Part shown: in pieces, positions 17,347 to 27,800 of the stretch
Layout of the letters: the number at the start of each line of letters is the position of its first letter
Position numbering within the stretch: position 1 is the stretch's first letter
DNA from: Herbaspirillum frisingense GSF30
GTDB lineage: Bacteria > Pseudomonadota > Gammaproteobacteria > Burkholderiales > Burkholderiaceae_D
DNA length: 64,000 nt
Assembly: GCF_000300975.2 (NCBI RefSeq)
Contig: NZ_AEEC02000003.1
Coordinates: 124,001-188,000, forward strand
Direction: 5' to 3'
The notes under the pieces: model-generated
What the model saw: only the letters and a program-made list of their open reading frames with translations
What the model was told of the DNA's origin: nothing
Databases searched by the model: none
Made by a program: the position numbers and the translations under genes

Positions 17347-18423
17347 TTAAAACGTATGGCGGATGCCAAAGTTCCAGGCGCTGTTACCGGAGCCGGTTTC
17401 GATGGAGCTACCCACGGTGTAGGGTGCGCCATTCTTGTTGCTGATGTGTGCATACATCGCATACAGATCGGTGCGCTTGGACATGGAGTAGCGATACCCC
17501 AGCGCGACCTGGTTGGCGTCCTGGTTGCGGGCGGTCTTGTCGTTCTTGTGGATGTACGAGGCCAGCACGGTGTGCTGCACGCCGAACGGTACGGTCACGC
17601 CGATGAGCATGTCGGCGCTGTCGGTGGAAGCGAACACGGGACCGGTGCCATAGGAATTGACGGCGCTGCGCAGCGGCGAGCTGTTGACGCCCTTGTTGAT
17701 GCCATAGGCGCCGTGCAGCTTGAGCACGCCGAAGTCGTACACCGCGCCCAGCAAGGTGCTGCGTCCGCTGCTGGTCTCGGCGGTGGTAGTGTCGTTGTTG
17801 CGACCATGGAAGCCCAGGCGCACATTGAGCGGACCGTTGCTGTACTGCACGGCAGCGCCGACCTGGCTGGCGGCCTTGGTGGAGCCGGCCGTTTCGCCGA
17901 AACCGTAAGCCAGTTCACCGGTGAAACCAGCCACCTTGGGCGAGATGTACTTGACGGTGTTGTCCATGCGGCTGGAGCTGTTGCCGGTGTTGGGCATCAG
18001 GTTGGCTGCATCACCGGCATAGCCGGTACCGAACGGATCCACCATGGCCAGCGTCATGTATTGAGGCGTGTACTGACGTCCCACCAGCACCGAACCCATG
18101 CCGCCATTGAGGCCGACATAGCTTTGGCGACCGAACAGCAGACCGCCCTGACCCAGTGCACCGGTGTCGTTCTGGAAACCCGACTCCAGCAGGAACACCG
18201 CCGACATGCCGCCGCCGAGATCTTCCGTACCCTTGAAGCCGATGCGCGAACCGCCGCTGATACCGCTGGTCAGCTTGTTCACCTTGCCTGCAGCGCCGCC
18301 GGTTTCGATGACGTAACCGGTATCGATCAGACCGTAGATGGTCACCGACGATTGCGCCGATGCGGGCAGAGCGTAGATACCTGCCGCAGCCATGATCGAC
18401 GCAGCCAAAATCCTTTGTTTCAT
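17347..18423 (-). CDS. OmpC-type general porin
   Basis: A 358-residue outer-membrane porin of the betaproteobacterial type. The signal peptide ends at PASA-Q (about residue 23), and QSSVTIYGLIDTGYV is the classic first strand. The eyelet-loop region FGRQSYVGLNG and the terminal FGIRHTF, with the C-terminal Phe needed for outer-membrane assembly, are present. Trimeric 16-strand channels of this family pass small hydrophilic solutes, often anions. It is a single gene; a GTGCCT/AGGCAC hairpin at 17282-17302 may end its transcript. Confidence 0.93.
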   Translation of the reverse strand: MKQRILAASIMAAAGIYALPASAQSSVTIYGLIDTGYVIETGGAAGKVNKLTSGISGGSRIGFKGTEDLGGGMSAVFLLESGFQNDTGALGQGGLLFGRQSYVGLNGGMGSVLVGRQYTPQYMTLAMVDPFGTGYAGDAANLMPNTGNSSSRMDNTVKYISPKVAGFTGELAYGFGETAGSTKAASQVGAAVQYSNGPLNVRLGFHGRNNDTTTAETSSGRSTLLGAVYDFGVLKLHGAYGINKGVNSSPLRSAVNSYGTGPVFASTDSADMLIGVTVPFGVQHTVLASYIHKNDKTARNQDANQVALGYRYSMSKRTDLYAMYAHISNKNGAPYTVGSSIETGSGNSAWNFGIRHTF

Positions 18424-18598
18424 TGTGATTCCCCGTAAATGATTTCCAAAAAATCGCGTATCGGCATGATCGTGCGCGCCCTTCCATGCCGATACGCGCC
18501 AGCCCGCCGCACACCGGAAGCAATTGGCCTTTTTGCCTCCAGCGCTTGAACGGGAACTGCAAAACCACTGCTTTCACGACCCTCTTCGGGGTCCTCGT

Positions 18599-19189
18599 TC
18601 ACGCCGGAGCGAACACGCCCTGCTCCGGCCTTTCAAATTTTTCGGACAGGAATTCCGTCACGAAGCCAAACGCCGGATTGCAGCGGGCCAGCGGTGCCAG
18701 CGCCTCGTCCAGTGCTGCCGGCCGCAACCACGGGTATGGCAGGAAAGATTGCAGCGTCGTCACCAGACCGCCCGCCCGGTCGGGCAGGCTATCCATGCGG
18801 TCGATGCGGATATGCATTTCCGAGATACGCCAGCCTTCACCCTCAGGGACGAATGACCAGCGATAGCTGCCGCGTCCGATGCGCAGCTTGGCCTGGACCT
18901 TGTCGCGCATGATGACCAGCCACGGCAGGTGATCGATCTGGGTACTCGCACCGGCTGGCACGTCGGCCAGGTAATAGGTGCGGCATTGCGAGAACTGACG
19001 ACCAAAATCGGTCACCAGCGTCTGCGCGATCCCTTCGCTGCCCACCACCAGCGGCGGAAACGAAATGCCGTCATCGCACACGGCAATGGTCAACATGGTA
19101 TTGGGCGCGAAGATGTCGTGGATCAGCCCGGGACTGCCTTTGTCTTTTGCATGGACGTACGCTTCCAGCAGGGATTTATGCGTCAACAT
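18599..19189 (-). CDS. SnoaL/NTF2-like hypothetical protein
   Basis: A 196-residue protein whose pattern of helices followed by a curved sheet fits the NTF2/SnoaL fold (HDIFAPNTMLTIAV, GSYRWSFVPEGEGWRISEMHIRIDRMD). Members include small enzymes, dehydrases and binding proteins, so no reaction can be assigned. It lies 151 bases beyond the end of the Liv importer operon on the same strand, separated by a strong hairpin, and may be transcribed at a lower level from the same promoter. Confidence 0.65.
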   Translation of the reverse strand: MLTHKSLLEAYVHAKDKGSPGLIHDIFAPNTMLTIAVCDDGISFPPLVVGSEGIAQTLVTDFGRQFSQCRTYYLADVPAGASTQIDHLPWLVIMRDKVQAKLRIGRGSYRWSFVPEGEGWRISEMHIRIDRMDSLPDRAGGLVTTLQSFLPYPWLRPAALDEALAPLARCNPAFGFVTEFLSEKFERPEQGVFAPA

Positions 19190-19243
19190 AAAAGTCCTTG
19201 GTTCATGACGGCCACAGCCGTCGCTCGCGATGTGGAGGGAAGC

Positions 19244-19265
19244 GGCGTCCCGGGAACGGGACGCC
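19244..19265 (-). other. Strong intercistronic hairpin after livF
   Basis: GGCGTCCCG (19244-19252) pairs perfectly with CGGGACGCC (19257-19265) around a GGAA loop. No T-run follows on the minus strand. It could protect the 3' end of the liv mRNA or partly terminate before the SnoaL-like gene. Confidence 0.55.
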
Positions 19266-19340
19266 GGCTCGGGCCCGATGGGCTACTCGTTCAGGCGGTC
19301 TGTCACGGCTTTCCTCTCGGGCATGGGGTGGGCCTGCATG

Positions 19341-20051
19341 TCACAGGCCGCCCAGATAGGCCTTCTTGATGTCTTCGTTGTGCAGCAGTTCGTCGCCGCT
19401 GCCTTCCATGACGATGCGCCCGGTCTGGATCACATAGCCGTAGTGGGCGATGTCCAGCGCCTTGTGCAGGTTCTGCTCCACCAGCAGGATGGACACGCCC
19501 TTGGCGTTGATCTGCTGGATGGTGTCCAACACCTTGGTCACGAACTTGGGTGCGATGCCCCAGGACGGCTCGTCCAGCAGCAGCAACCTGGGCTTGGCCA
19601 TCAGGCCGCGCCCGATGGCCAGCATCTGCTGTTCGCCGCCGCTCATGGTGCCGGCCAGCTGATGGCGCCGTTCCTTGAGGATGGGGAAGGTGGCATACAT
19701 CTCGTCCAGGGAGGCCGCCACTTCGGTGCTGTCGGTACGGGTGTACGCGCCCAGCTCCAGGTTGCGTTCCACCGTCAGGCGCGGGAACAGCCGACGCCCT
19801 TCCGGCACCAGCGACAGGCCCAGCTTGACGCGGTCGAAGGAAGGGATCTTGCCGATATCCTGGCGCTCGAAGCTGATCTGGCCGGCATCGGGCTTGTTCA
19901 GGCCGGCGATGGCGCGCAGCGTGGTGGACTTGCCGTTGCCGTTGCCACCGACCAGCGCCACGATGCTGCCGGCTTTGACTTCCAGGTCGACCTTGGACAA
20001 GGCCAGCACGCCGTCATAGCTGGCGCGCAGATTGGTTACTTGCAACATCAT
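19341..20051 (-). CDS. livF: Liv-type ABC transporter ATPase, LivF
   Basis: A 236-residue ATPase with Walker A GGNGNGKST (near residue 35), signature SGGEQQML, Walker B RLLLLDEPS and the switch histidine replaced by the usual Liv-type segment after LVEQN. It overlaps the preceding livG by four bases, so the two are translationally coupled. LivF and LivG form the heterodimeric motor of a hydrophobic amino acid-type importer. This set lies divergent to 5-oxoprolinase, which suggests import of 5-oxoproline, a related lactam or its precursor rather than leucine itself. Confidence 0.93.
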   Translation of the reverse strand: MMLQVTNLRASYDGVLALSKVDLEVKAGSIVALVGGNGNGKSTTLRAIAGLNKPDAGQISFERQDIGKIPSFDRVKLGLSLVPEGRRLFPRLTVERNLELGAYTRTDSTEVAASLDEMYATFPILKERRHQLAGTMSGGEQQMLAIGRGLMAKPRLLLLDEPSWGIAPKFVTKVLDTIQQINAKGVSILLVEQNLHKALDIAHYGYVIQTGRIVMEGSGDELLHNEDIKKAYLGGL

Positions 20052-20761
20052 TCATCTCCCAGGTAGGCGGCAATCACGTGCGGGTCGTTGGAAACCTCGG
20101 TGGGGCTTCCATCGGCGATCTTCTTGCCGTAGTCCAGCACCACGATCTGGTTGGCGATGGGCATGATGCCTTCCAGCACGTGCTCCACGATCAGGCAGGA
20201 GATGCCACGGTCGCGGATCTTCAGCACCACCTCCACGGTTTCCTTCACCTCGGTGGGATTGAGGCCGGCCATCACTTCATCCATCAGCAGCAGCTTGGGC
20301 TTGACCGCCAGGGCGCGGGCCACCGCCAGGCGGCGTTGTTCGCTGATGGTCATGCTGCCGGCCGGCTTGTCGGCGAAGCGTCCGAGGTTGACGAACTCCA
20401 GCAGCTGGCGCGCCGTGTCCCGCACCTTGGCGACGCTATGCTCGTTGAGGAAGGCACCGACCATCACGTTCTCCAGCGCGGTCATGCTGGTGAAGGTGCG
20501 CGCCACCTGGAAGGTACGGCCGATGCCGATGCGGGCACACTGCTCCGGGTTCATGCCGGAGATCTTCACGTCTTCCAGCCAGATGTCACCAGTGGTCGGC
20601 GGCGAATAGCCGGCAATGCAATTGAACATGGTGGTCTTGCCGGCGCCGTTGGGCCCGATCAGGCCAACGATCTCGCCGACCTGGACATTGAAGGAGATAT
20701 CCTGGTTGGCGGTCAGGCCGCCGAATTTCTTGTAGACGTTCTCGACACGAAGCAGGCTCAT
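20048..20761 (-). CDS. livG: Liv-type ABC transporter ATPase, LivG
   Basis: A 237-residue ATPase with Walker A GPNGAGKTT, signature SEQRRLAVARAL and Walker B LLLMDEVMAGL. In Walker B the residue after the Asp-Glu pair is Val rather than the usual Pro, a common variant in this subfamily. The C-terminal NDPHVIAAYLGDE is the standard LivG end. It overlaps livM by four bases upstream and livF by four bases downstream. Confidence 0.93.
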   Translation of the reverse strand: MSLLRVENVYKKFGGLTANQDISFNVQVGEIVGLIGPNGAGKTTMFNCIAGYSPPTTGDIWLEDVKISGMNPEQCARIGIGRTFQVARTFTSMTALENVMVGAFLNEHSVAKVRDTARQLLEFVNLGRFADKPAGSMTISEQRRLAVARALAVKPKLLLMDEVMAGLNPTEVKETVEVVLKIRDRGISCLIVEHVLEGIMPIANQIVVLDYGKKIADGSPTEVSNDPHVIAAYLGDE

Positions 20762-21792
20762 TTGCTGCCCTCCTGATGTTGCTTGTTGGCTTTGCGGCGG
20801 GCCAGATAGGTCCGCACGTAACCGACGATGCCGTTCGGGTAATAGACCGCGATGGCGATGATCAGCGCGGCGTAGATGATCAGGTCGGTACCGCGACCGG
20901 TGCCGCCGAAGAGGGTACGCGTGCCTTCCTCGATGGCCGTCAGCAGCCCGGCACCGACGATGGGGCCGAACAGGGTGCCGATACCACCCAGGATGGAGAC
21001 CAGCGCCATCTTGATCGAGATGCCGGTACCGAGTACCGATGCGGGATCGATATAGAGTTCCTTCTGGGCATACAGGCTGCCTCCCATGGCGGTGAAGAAG
21101 CTGCTCACGGCAAAGGCGATCTGCTTGTACTTGGACAGGCTCACCCCCAGGCTGCGGGCGGCATCCGGTTCATCCTTGATGGCCCGGAAGTAATAGCCCA
21201 GATAGCTGCGCTCGATCCAGGCATTGGCCAGCAAGGTCACCAGCAACAAGCCCAGCGCGATGTAGTAGTAGGGCTCCTTGCCGCTGAAGATCATCTTGGA
21301 CCAGCCCTCCTCGCTCATGGGAATGGTCAGGCCCACGGCGGCGCCGGCGAAGTCCCAGTTGGTGAAGACGATCTGGATGATCTCGGCCACGGCAATGGTG
21401 GCCATCGCGAAGTAGTGACCTTTGAGGCGGAAGCAGGACCAGCCGATCACCAGGCTGGTGGCGGCGGCGATCAGTCCGCCGGCCAGCATGGCGATCCAGG
21501 GACTGATGCCCCAGATCGAGAACATGATGGCCGAGGTATAGGCGCCGATACCGTAGAACGCCACGTGACCCAGCGAGACCTGGCCGGCATAGCCGCCGAC
21601 GATATTCCAGGACACGCCGATCTGGGCCGCCATCAGGATCAGGATCGCCAGGTTGAGGTGGGTGGGAGAGGTGACGAACGTGGGCAGGGCCACCGCCACC
21701 ACCAGCAGGATCGCCAGGGCGATGCGCATCTTGTTGGCCAGCGCGCCCGACGGCGGCGCTGTGATGATCAGGCCGGAGGTATTCTTGGACAT
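20758..21792 (-). CDS. livM: Liv-type ABC permease, LivM
   Basis: A 344-residue inner-membrane permease with about nine to ten hydrophobic helices. The LivM landmarks are NIVGGYAGQVSLGHVAFYGIGAYT and the coupling-loop region FRAIKDEPDAARSLGVSLSKYK. It partners with LivH and is overlapped by livG. Confidence 0.93.
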   Translation of the reverse strand: MSKNTSGLIITAPPSGALANKMRIALAILLVVAVALPTFVTSPTHLNLAILILMAAQIGVSWNIVGGYAGQVSLGHVAFYGIGAYTSAIMFSIWGISPWIAMLAGGLIAAATSLVIGWSCFRLKGHYFAMATIAVAEIIQIVFTNWDFAGAAVGLTIPMSEEGWSKMIFSGKEPYYYIALGLLLVTLLANAWIERSYLGYYFRAIKDEPDAARSLGVSLSKYKQIAFAVSSFFTAMGGSLYAQKELYIDPASVLGTGISIKMALVSILGGIGTLFGPIVGAGLLTAIEEGTRTLFGGTGRGTDLIIYAALIIAIAVYYPNGIVGYVRTYLARRKANKQHQEGSK

Positions 21793-21825
21793 GGATTTTC
21801 CTTCTTGACTGTATCGGTGGCGTAC

Positions 21826-22692
21826 TCAGGCTTTGCCCATCAGGCCCTGCGGACGGAACATCAGCATCCCCAGGAACAAGGCCAGCACGATCAGCATCTT
21901 GTATTGCGGTCCCAGGAGGAAACCGCCCATCACTTCAATCAGGCCTACCAGCACGCCGGCGATGAGGGCACCGACCACGCTGCCGAAGCCACCCAGGTTG
22001 ACCACCACGAAGGCGATCAGGATGAAGTTGGCGCCCACTTCCGGGAAGATCGGGAAGAAGGTCGACAGCAGCACGCCGGCCACGCCCGCGCAGGCCGCGC
22101 CGATACCCCAGGCCAGGGCAAACATCTTCTGCGAATCGATACCCATCAGCTGGGCGGCTTCCTTGTCGGCGGCAGTCGCCTCCAGGGCCGCGCCCAGGCG
22201 GGTACGGGTGAGGAAGGTATAGATCACGCCGGTGACGATGATGGCGCCCAGGCCTGCGGTCAGCTGGGGCGTGCCGATCTGGATGCCGGCGATGGACACC
22301 TGGCCGCTGACCATCGAGTTCTCGATGGTGCGGAAGTCGGCCTTCCAGAAGAATTGCGCGATACCACGGAACAGGATCATCAGACCGAAGGTCGTAAAGA
22401 TCTGCGACACCATCGGTGCATTGGTGATCTTTCGGATGACCAGTTTGTAGAGCAGTGCACCCAGCGCAAAGAGGAACAATGCCGTCAGCGGCAGGGTGAA
22501 GATGGGGTCGAGCGCGAACAGGGCGAACAACCAGAAACTGGAGTACATCCCGAACATCAGGAATTCGCCATGCGAGAAGTTGACGATATCCATGACGCCA
22601 AAGATCAGGGTCAGGCCGATAGCAACGAGCGCATAGATCAGTCCGATCAGCAAACCGGACGCAAGGGTCTGCGCCAAAATATCCCAAGACAT
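21826..22692 (-). CDS. livH: Liv-type ABC permease, LivH
   Basis: The start at 22692 (MSWDILAQ) is chosen because GGAGG lies seven bases upstream; an ATG nine codons earlier has no such site. The 288-residue protein has LivH landmarks: ALVAIGLTLIFGVMDIVNFSHGEFLMFG near the N-terminus and LGAALEATAADKEAAQLMGID in the coupling loop. A GC-rich stem-loop separates it from the binding-protein gene, the usual way to make more binding protein than permease. Confidence 0.92.
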   Translation of the reverse strand: MSWDILAQTLASGLLIGLIYALVAIGLTLIFGVMDIVNFSHGEFLMFGMYSSFWLFALFALDPIFTLPLTALFLFALGALLYKLVIRKITNAPMVSQIFTTFGLMILFRGIAQFFWKADFRTIENSMVSGQVSIAGIQIGTPQLTAGLGAIIVTGVIYTFLTRTRLGAALEATAADKEAAQLMGIDSQKMFALAWGIGAACAGVAGVLLSTFFPIFPEVGANFILIAFVVVNLGGFGSVVGALIAGVLVGLIEVMGGFLLGPQYKMLIVLALFLGMLMFRPQGLMGKA

Positions 22693-22754
22693 AATTTTTC
22701 CCTCCAACGAACTATTCACGCACCGTCTTATCAGCCGCCTGCGATGAAGATTTT

Positions 22755-22801
22755 TCCGCGGGGAGGCCGGCCCGGCCTACGTCGCCGGCCTGCCGCCCCG
22801 T
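22755..22801 (-). other. Stem-loop between binding-protein gene and livH
   Basis: AGGCCGGC (22764-22771) pairs with GCCGGCCT (22784-22791), extended by outer CGGGG/CCCCG pairing with a bulge. It has no T-run, which fits partial termination or mRNA protection between an abundant binding protein and its permeases. Confidence 0.5.
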
Positions 22802-22825
22802 GGCACCATGAGTGCTATCGCCTGC

Positions 22826-24112
22826 TTACTTGCGTTGATCCCACTTCGGCATCGGCCAGACCACGTCGCGGGTGGCCATGTCGAACGGCCACACGGTGTA
22901 GTACTTGCCGTTGATGATCTGCAGCAGAATGCCCGAGCTCAGGGTGTTCTGGCCGTGCTCGTCGAACTTGATGCCCTTCCACGGCATGATCAGCTTGTCG
23001 CCCGGGATGTTGGTCTCGGCCAGTGCCTTGCGGATGGCTTCGGCATCGGTCGAACCGGCGCGGTTGATGGCATCGGCCAGGGTCATGAGACCCGTGAAGG
23101 TGCGCGACGAGTTACCAGTGAAGTTGATCTTGTAACGGTTGTAGAACAGATCGTTGACCTGCTTGATCAGCGGGTTCTTGGCAGCCAGGTCGAGCGACCA
23201 GACATCGCGGGTGATGATGTAGTCGGCGTCCTTGCCCAGGGTCTTGATGAACTCGGTATCGATGAAGCCGGCGTCATTGGCCAGGATCATGTCGGGGTTG
23301 AAGCCCAGTTCCTTATAGGTCTTCATCGACAGGATGGCGTCACCCAGGTAGGACGACTGCAGCACCACCTGCGGTGCGGCTGCCTTGAGCTGCTGCACTT
23401 CCGAGGTCAGCTGGGTGCTCTTGGCCGGGTAGACCACGGTCTTGACCAGGTCGAAGCCACGGTCCTTGGACAGCTTGGTCTCCAGCTTGGTGGTCTCGTT
23501 GCCCCACAGGGTGTTTTCGTTGAAGGCGCCGAGCTTGTTGACCTTGATGCCCTTCTTGGCTTCCAGCTCCTTGAAGAACTCATAGAAGTTGGTCACGAAC
23601 AGGTCATCGTGGGCCGTGGTGCGGAAGAACCACTTGAAGCCGCGCTGGGTCAGCGATGCCGAGGACGATTCCGGGTTCAGGTAAGGCACCTTGTAGCGTT
23701 CTGCCACCTGGCTGGTGGTGGCGGTGACGTTGCTGAAATAGCTGCCGACCAGGGCCACGACCTTCTCCTGGCTGATCAGGCGTTCGGCTTCGGTAGCACC
23801 GACCTGCGGGTTGCCCTGGGAATCGGCGAACACCAGCTTGATCTTGGCGCCCTTCAGGTTGGGCAGGCCGCCACCGGCCGAAAACGGCAGGTTGGGTACG
23901 CCCTTGGCGCCGTTGTTGATGATGTCGGCAGCCAGTTCCAGCGCGTCCTTCATCTCGGCGCCGGTGGAGGCGGCAGCACCGCTCAGAGGATAGATGACAC
24001 CGATCTTGATTTCTTGCTGTTGCGCGTGTGCCGCAAACGCGACCAGGGAAAACGAGACCGCTACCCCTGCCGTGCGGACCGCTTTGACGCTGTTGGAGAT
24101 GAGACCTAGCAT
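22826..24112 (-). CDS. Liv-type periplasmic substrate-binding protein
   Basis: The start at 24112 (MLGLISNSVKAV) follows GGAG at nine bases, and a signal peptide ends at AFAAHA-QQQ; the frame is open further upstream but looks non-coding. The 428-residue precursor is a type I periplasmic binding protein with the usual opening IKIGVIYPLSGAAASTG. It is longer than LivJ, as is common for homologues that bind amides, aromatic or heterocyclic acids. It heads the operon binding protein-livH-livM-livG-livF and diverges from 5-oxoprolinase across a 693-base region. Confidence 0.9.
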   Translation of the reverse strand: MLGLISNSVKAVRTAGVAVSFSLVAFAAHAQQQEIKIGVIYPLSGAAASTGAEMKDALELAADIINNGAKGVPNLPFSAGGGLPNLKGAKIKLVFADSQGNPQVGATEAERLISQEKVVALVGSYFSNVTATTSQVAERYKVPYLNPESSSASLTQRGFKWFFRTTAHDDLFVTNFYEFFKELEAKKGIKVNKLGAFNENTLWGNETTKLETKLSKDRGFDLVKTVVYPAKSTQLTSEVQQLKAAAPQVVLQSSYLGDAILSMKTYKELGFNPDMILANDAGFIDTEFIKTLGKDADYIITRDVWSLDLAAKNPLIKQVNDLFYNRYKINFTGNSSRTFTGLMTLADAINRAGSTDAEAIRKALAETNIPGDKLIMPWKGIKFDEHGQNTLSSGILLQIINGKYYTVWPFDMATRDVVWPMPKWDQRK

Positions 24113-24805
24113 GATGAGACGCTCCTTGTTGTATTGAATGACACCCAAAATCCCCCACCGCATGAAGCCTTTAGCGGGAGCTACCCCAAATAACCGGCGC
24201 ACATTGCAAGCTCTTCCCTGAAGAAGCTTGCACGACGCCCTCCTCGCCGGCGGACCGGCAAGGCTTACTGCCATCTTCGGAACCTGCGCGACATGGCTGC
24301 CCTGGCGGAACAGCCCGGCCATCGCGGCCCAGGTGATGCGGTTCTTTCTGCTGACTATCGACTGACGGATTCGGACTGCTGGAATGTCGCTGTGCTGGTT
24401 GACAGGGCTCCCCGTCAACAAAGCGTCACTCCCCAAATGGCGACGTGCATTGATGCCACGTCCTTATTGCTTTGCTTCTTTTTCCATTTTTTGTCTCTGC
24501 TTGTTTTTTTTGTTGAATCCTATATTTTTCATCGATAATATGTCAATAAATTATTTTTAAATAAAAAACTAAATACCGACATTTTCCTCGTCGTGTTATT
24601 AGCAAAGCGCGTGCCAGAATTTGTAGTCGAGTGGGGACAAGGTGGAAAACACAGGCGCAGAAAGGGTTTCAGGCCTGTTCATGATTTTCGGCGGGGGATC
24701 GGCCGACTCAGGAAGCAGCATTTAATCGCACGTTTTGAGTGCACTATCTCAATAATTCATCAATAAACTGCACTAATAAAGTTAATTCAGAAAGGTTGGG
24801 CGTCC
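24113..24805. promoter_or_regulatory. Long divergent intergenic region with an AT-rich core
   Basis: No gene is supported here. A near-palindrome (TGCAAGCT-CTTC ... GAAG-A-AGCTTGCA, 24205-24232) lies in the leader of the binding-protein gene. From about 24465 to 24600 and again at 24720-24790 the base composition falls sharply, with T-tracts and A-tracts, unlike the GC-rich genes around. This probably carries both divergent promoters. GAAAGG lies before the oxoprolinase ATG. Confidence 0.5.
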
Positions 24806-27800
24806 ATGGAACAAGGTCAGAATTTGTTGGGGGAGCAGCGTTGGCAGTTTTGGATCGACCGCGGTGGCACCTTCACCGACATCGTCGCGCGCAAGCCGGA
24901 TGGCACGCTGTTGACGCACAAGCTGCTGTCGGAAAATCCCGAGCAATACAAGGATGCGGCCGTGGCCGGCATCAAGCGTCTGCTAGGACTCAAACCCGGT
25001 GAGGCGATTTCGCCACAGGTGGTCGAAGCGGTGAAGATGGGCACCACCGTCGCCACCAATGCCCTGCTCGAACGCAAGGGTGATCCGACCGTGCTGTTGA
25101 TCACCCGGGGCTTCCGCGATGCCTTGCGCATCGCCTACCAGAACCGCCCGCGCCTGTTCGATCGCCACATCGTCCTGCCTGAACTGCTGTTTGAAAAAGT
25201 CGTGGAAGTCGACGAGCGCCTGGGCGCCCACGGCGAAGTGATCACGCCCCTGGACACCACTTCGGTGCGCGAGCAACTGGCGGCGTTGCACCAGGAGGGC
25301 TATCGCGCCGTGGCCATCGTGCTGATGCACGGCTATCGCTTCACCGAACATGAAAAGAAGCTGGCCGACATCGCCACCGAACTGGGCTACACCCAGGTCT
25401 CGGTCTCCCACGAGGTGAGCCCGATGATGAAGCTGGTCTCGCGTGGCGACACCACCGTGGTCGATGCTTACCTCTCCCCCATCCTGCGCCGCTACGTGGA
25501 CCAGGTCGCCAGCGAGATGGATGGCGTGCGCCTGCTCTTCATGCAGAGCAACGGCGGCCTGACCGACGCCCACCGCTTCCAGGGCAAGGACTCCATCCTC
25601 TCCGGCCCGGCCGGCGGCATCGTCGGCATGGTGCGTACCGCCGAGACGGCCGGCTTCAACAAGATCATCGGCTTCGACATGGGCGGCACCTCGACCGACG
25701 TGTCGCACTATGCCGGTGAATTCGAGCGCGAGTTCGAAACCCAGGTCGCCGGCGTACGCATGCGCGCCCCCATGATGAGCATCCACACCGTGGCTGCCGG
25801 CGGTGGCTCCATCCTGCATTTCGACGGCACCCGTTATCGTGTCGGCCCGGACAGTGCCGGTGCCAACCCCGGCCCGACCAGCTACCGCCGTGGTGGTCAG
25901 CTGGCGGTGACCGACTGCAACGTCATGCTGGGCAAGATCCAGCCGGCCTATTTCCCCAAGGTCTTCGGCCCGGCTGCCGACGAAGCCCTGGATCGCGACG
26001 CCGTGGTTACCAAGTTCAGCGAACTGGCTGAACAGATCCATCAACAGACCGGCAATCGCCGTACGCCGGAAGAAGTGGCCGAAGGCTTCATCGAGATCGC
26101 CGTCGGCAACATGGCCAACGCCATCAAGTTCATCTCGGTGCAGCGCGGTCACGACGTCACCGACTACACCCTCACCACCTTCGGCGGCGCCGGTGGCCAG
26201 CACGCCTGCCTGGTGGCCGATGCGCTGGGCATGACGCGCGTCTTCGCGCACCCCTTCGCCGGCGTGCTGTCGGCCTACGGCATGGGTCTGGCCGACCAGA
26301 CCGCCATGCGCGAACAGGCCATGGAACTGCCCCTGTCCGGGCAGTCGCTAGGCCAACTCGACGCCGAACTCGGCAAGCTCTCCGACGAGGCCAGGAACGA
26401 CCTCCTCACCCAAGGCGTGGCAGCACAGCAGATCAACGTCATCCAGCGCGCCCACCTGCGCTATGACGGCACCGATTCGGTGATCGTGGTCAACTTCGGC
26501 GACCTGGCCGGCATGGTGGAGCAGTTCGAGTCCGCCTACAAGAAGCGCTATTCCTTCCTGATGCCGGAAAAGACCATGATCGTCGAGGCCATCTCGGTGG
26601 AAGCCATCGGCATCTCGACCGACCGTGAAGAAAAGCCCGAACACCTGCCTCCGCGCCAGGGACCGTTGACCGTCACCGAAACGGTGCGCCTGTTCTCCGG
26701 CGGCCAGTGGCACGACACCGCCCTGTACCGTCGCGAAGACATGCGCCCCGGCGACATCGTCCACGGCCCGGCCATCGTGGCCGAGAAGAACGCGACCAAC
26801 ATCGTCGAACCCGGCTGGCTGGCCGAAGTCACGCCGCTGAACCATCTGATGATGCAACGCTACCAGGCCCGCCCGCAACGCAAGGCCATCGGCACCGACG
26901 CCGACCCGGTCATGCTGGAGGTGTTCAACAATCTCTTCATGAGCATTGCCGAACAGATGGGCCTGCGCCTGCAGAACACTGCCTTCTCGGTCAACATCAA
27001 GGAACGCCTGGACTTCTCCTGCGCCCTCTTCGATGCCCAGGGCAACCTCATCGCCAATGCGCCGCACATCCCGGTGCACCTGGGTTCCATGGGCGAGAGC
27101 ATCCGCACCATCATCCGCGAGAACGCCGGCAAGATGCGGCCGGGCGATGTGTTCATGCTCAACGACCCCTACCATGGCGGCACCCACCTGCCCGACATCA
27201 CCGTGATCACGCCGGCCTTCGACAAGGATGGCCGCGAGATCCTGTTCTATGTCGGCTCGCGCGGCCACCACTCCGACATCGGCGGCATCACCCCCGGCTC
27301 CATGCCGGCCAACAGCACCGTGGTGGAGGAAGAAGGCATCCTCATCAACAACTTCCAGCTGGTACGCGGCGGCCGCTTCCTGGAACAGGAGACCGTGGCC
27401 CTGCTCGGCTCCGGCCCCTACCCGGCGCGCAACATCGCCCAGAACCTGGCCGACCTGCAAGCCCAGATCGCGGCCAACCAGAAGGGCGTGGAAGAATTGC
27501 TGAAGATGGTGGATCACTTCGGCCTGGACGTGGTGAAGGCCTACATGGAACACGTCCAGAACAATGCGGAAGAAGCAGTGCGGCGTGTCATCACCCTGTT
27601 GAAGGACGGCAGCTACGACTATCCGCTGGACAATGGCGCCGTGATCAAGGTCGCCATCCGCGTGAACCACGAACAGCGTACCGCCGACATCGATTTCACC
27701 GGCACCTCGCCGCAGCTGAACAACAACTTCAACGCGCCCAGCGCCATCTGCATGGCCGCGGTGCTGTATGTCTTCCGCACGCTGGTGGATGACGAGATTC

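Noticed and set aside
20776-22914. A 712-codon open frame on the plus strand opposite the liv genes
   Set aside because: It is rich in Gly, Asp, His and Gln with no fold-like pattern and is the mirror of livG, livM and livH codons; typical antisense openness of GC-rich DNA.
24293-24538. An 81-codon frame in the divergent region before oplA
   Set aside because: No ribosome site, and the last part is translated T-tract; no protein-like character.
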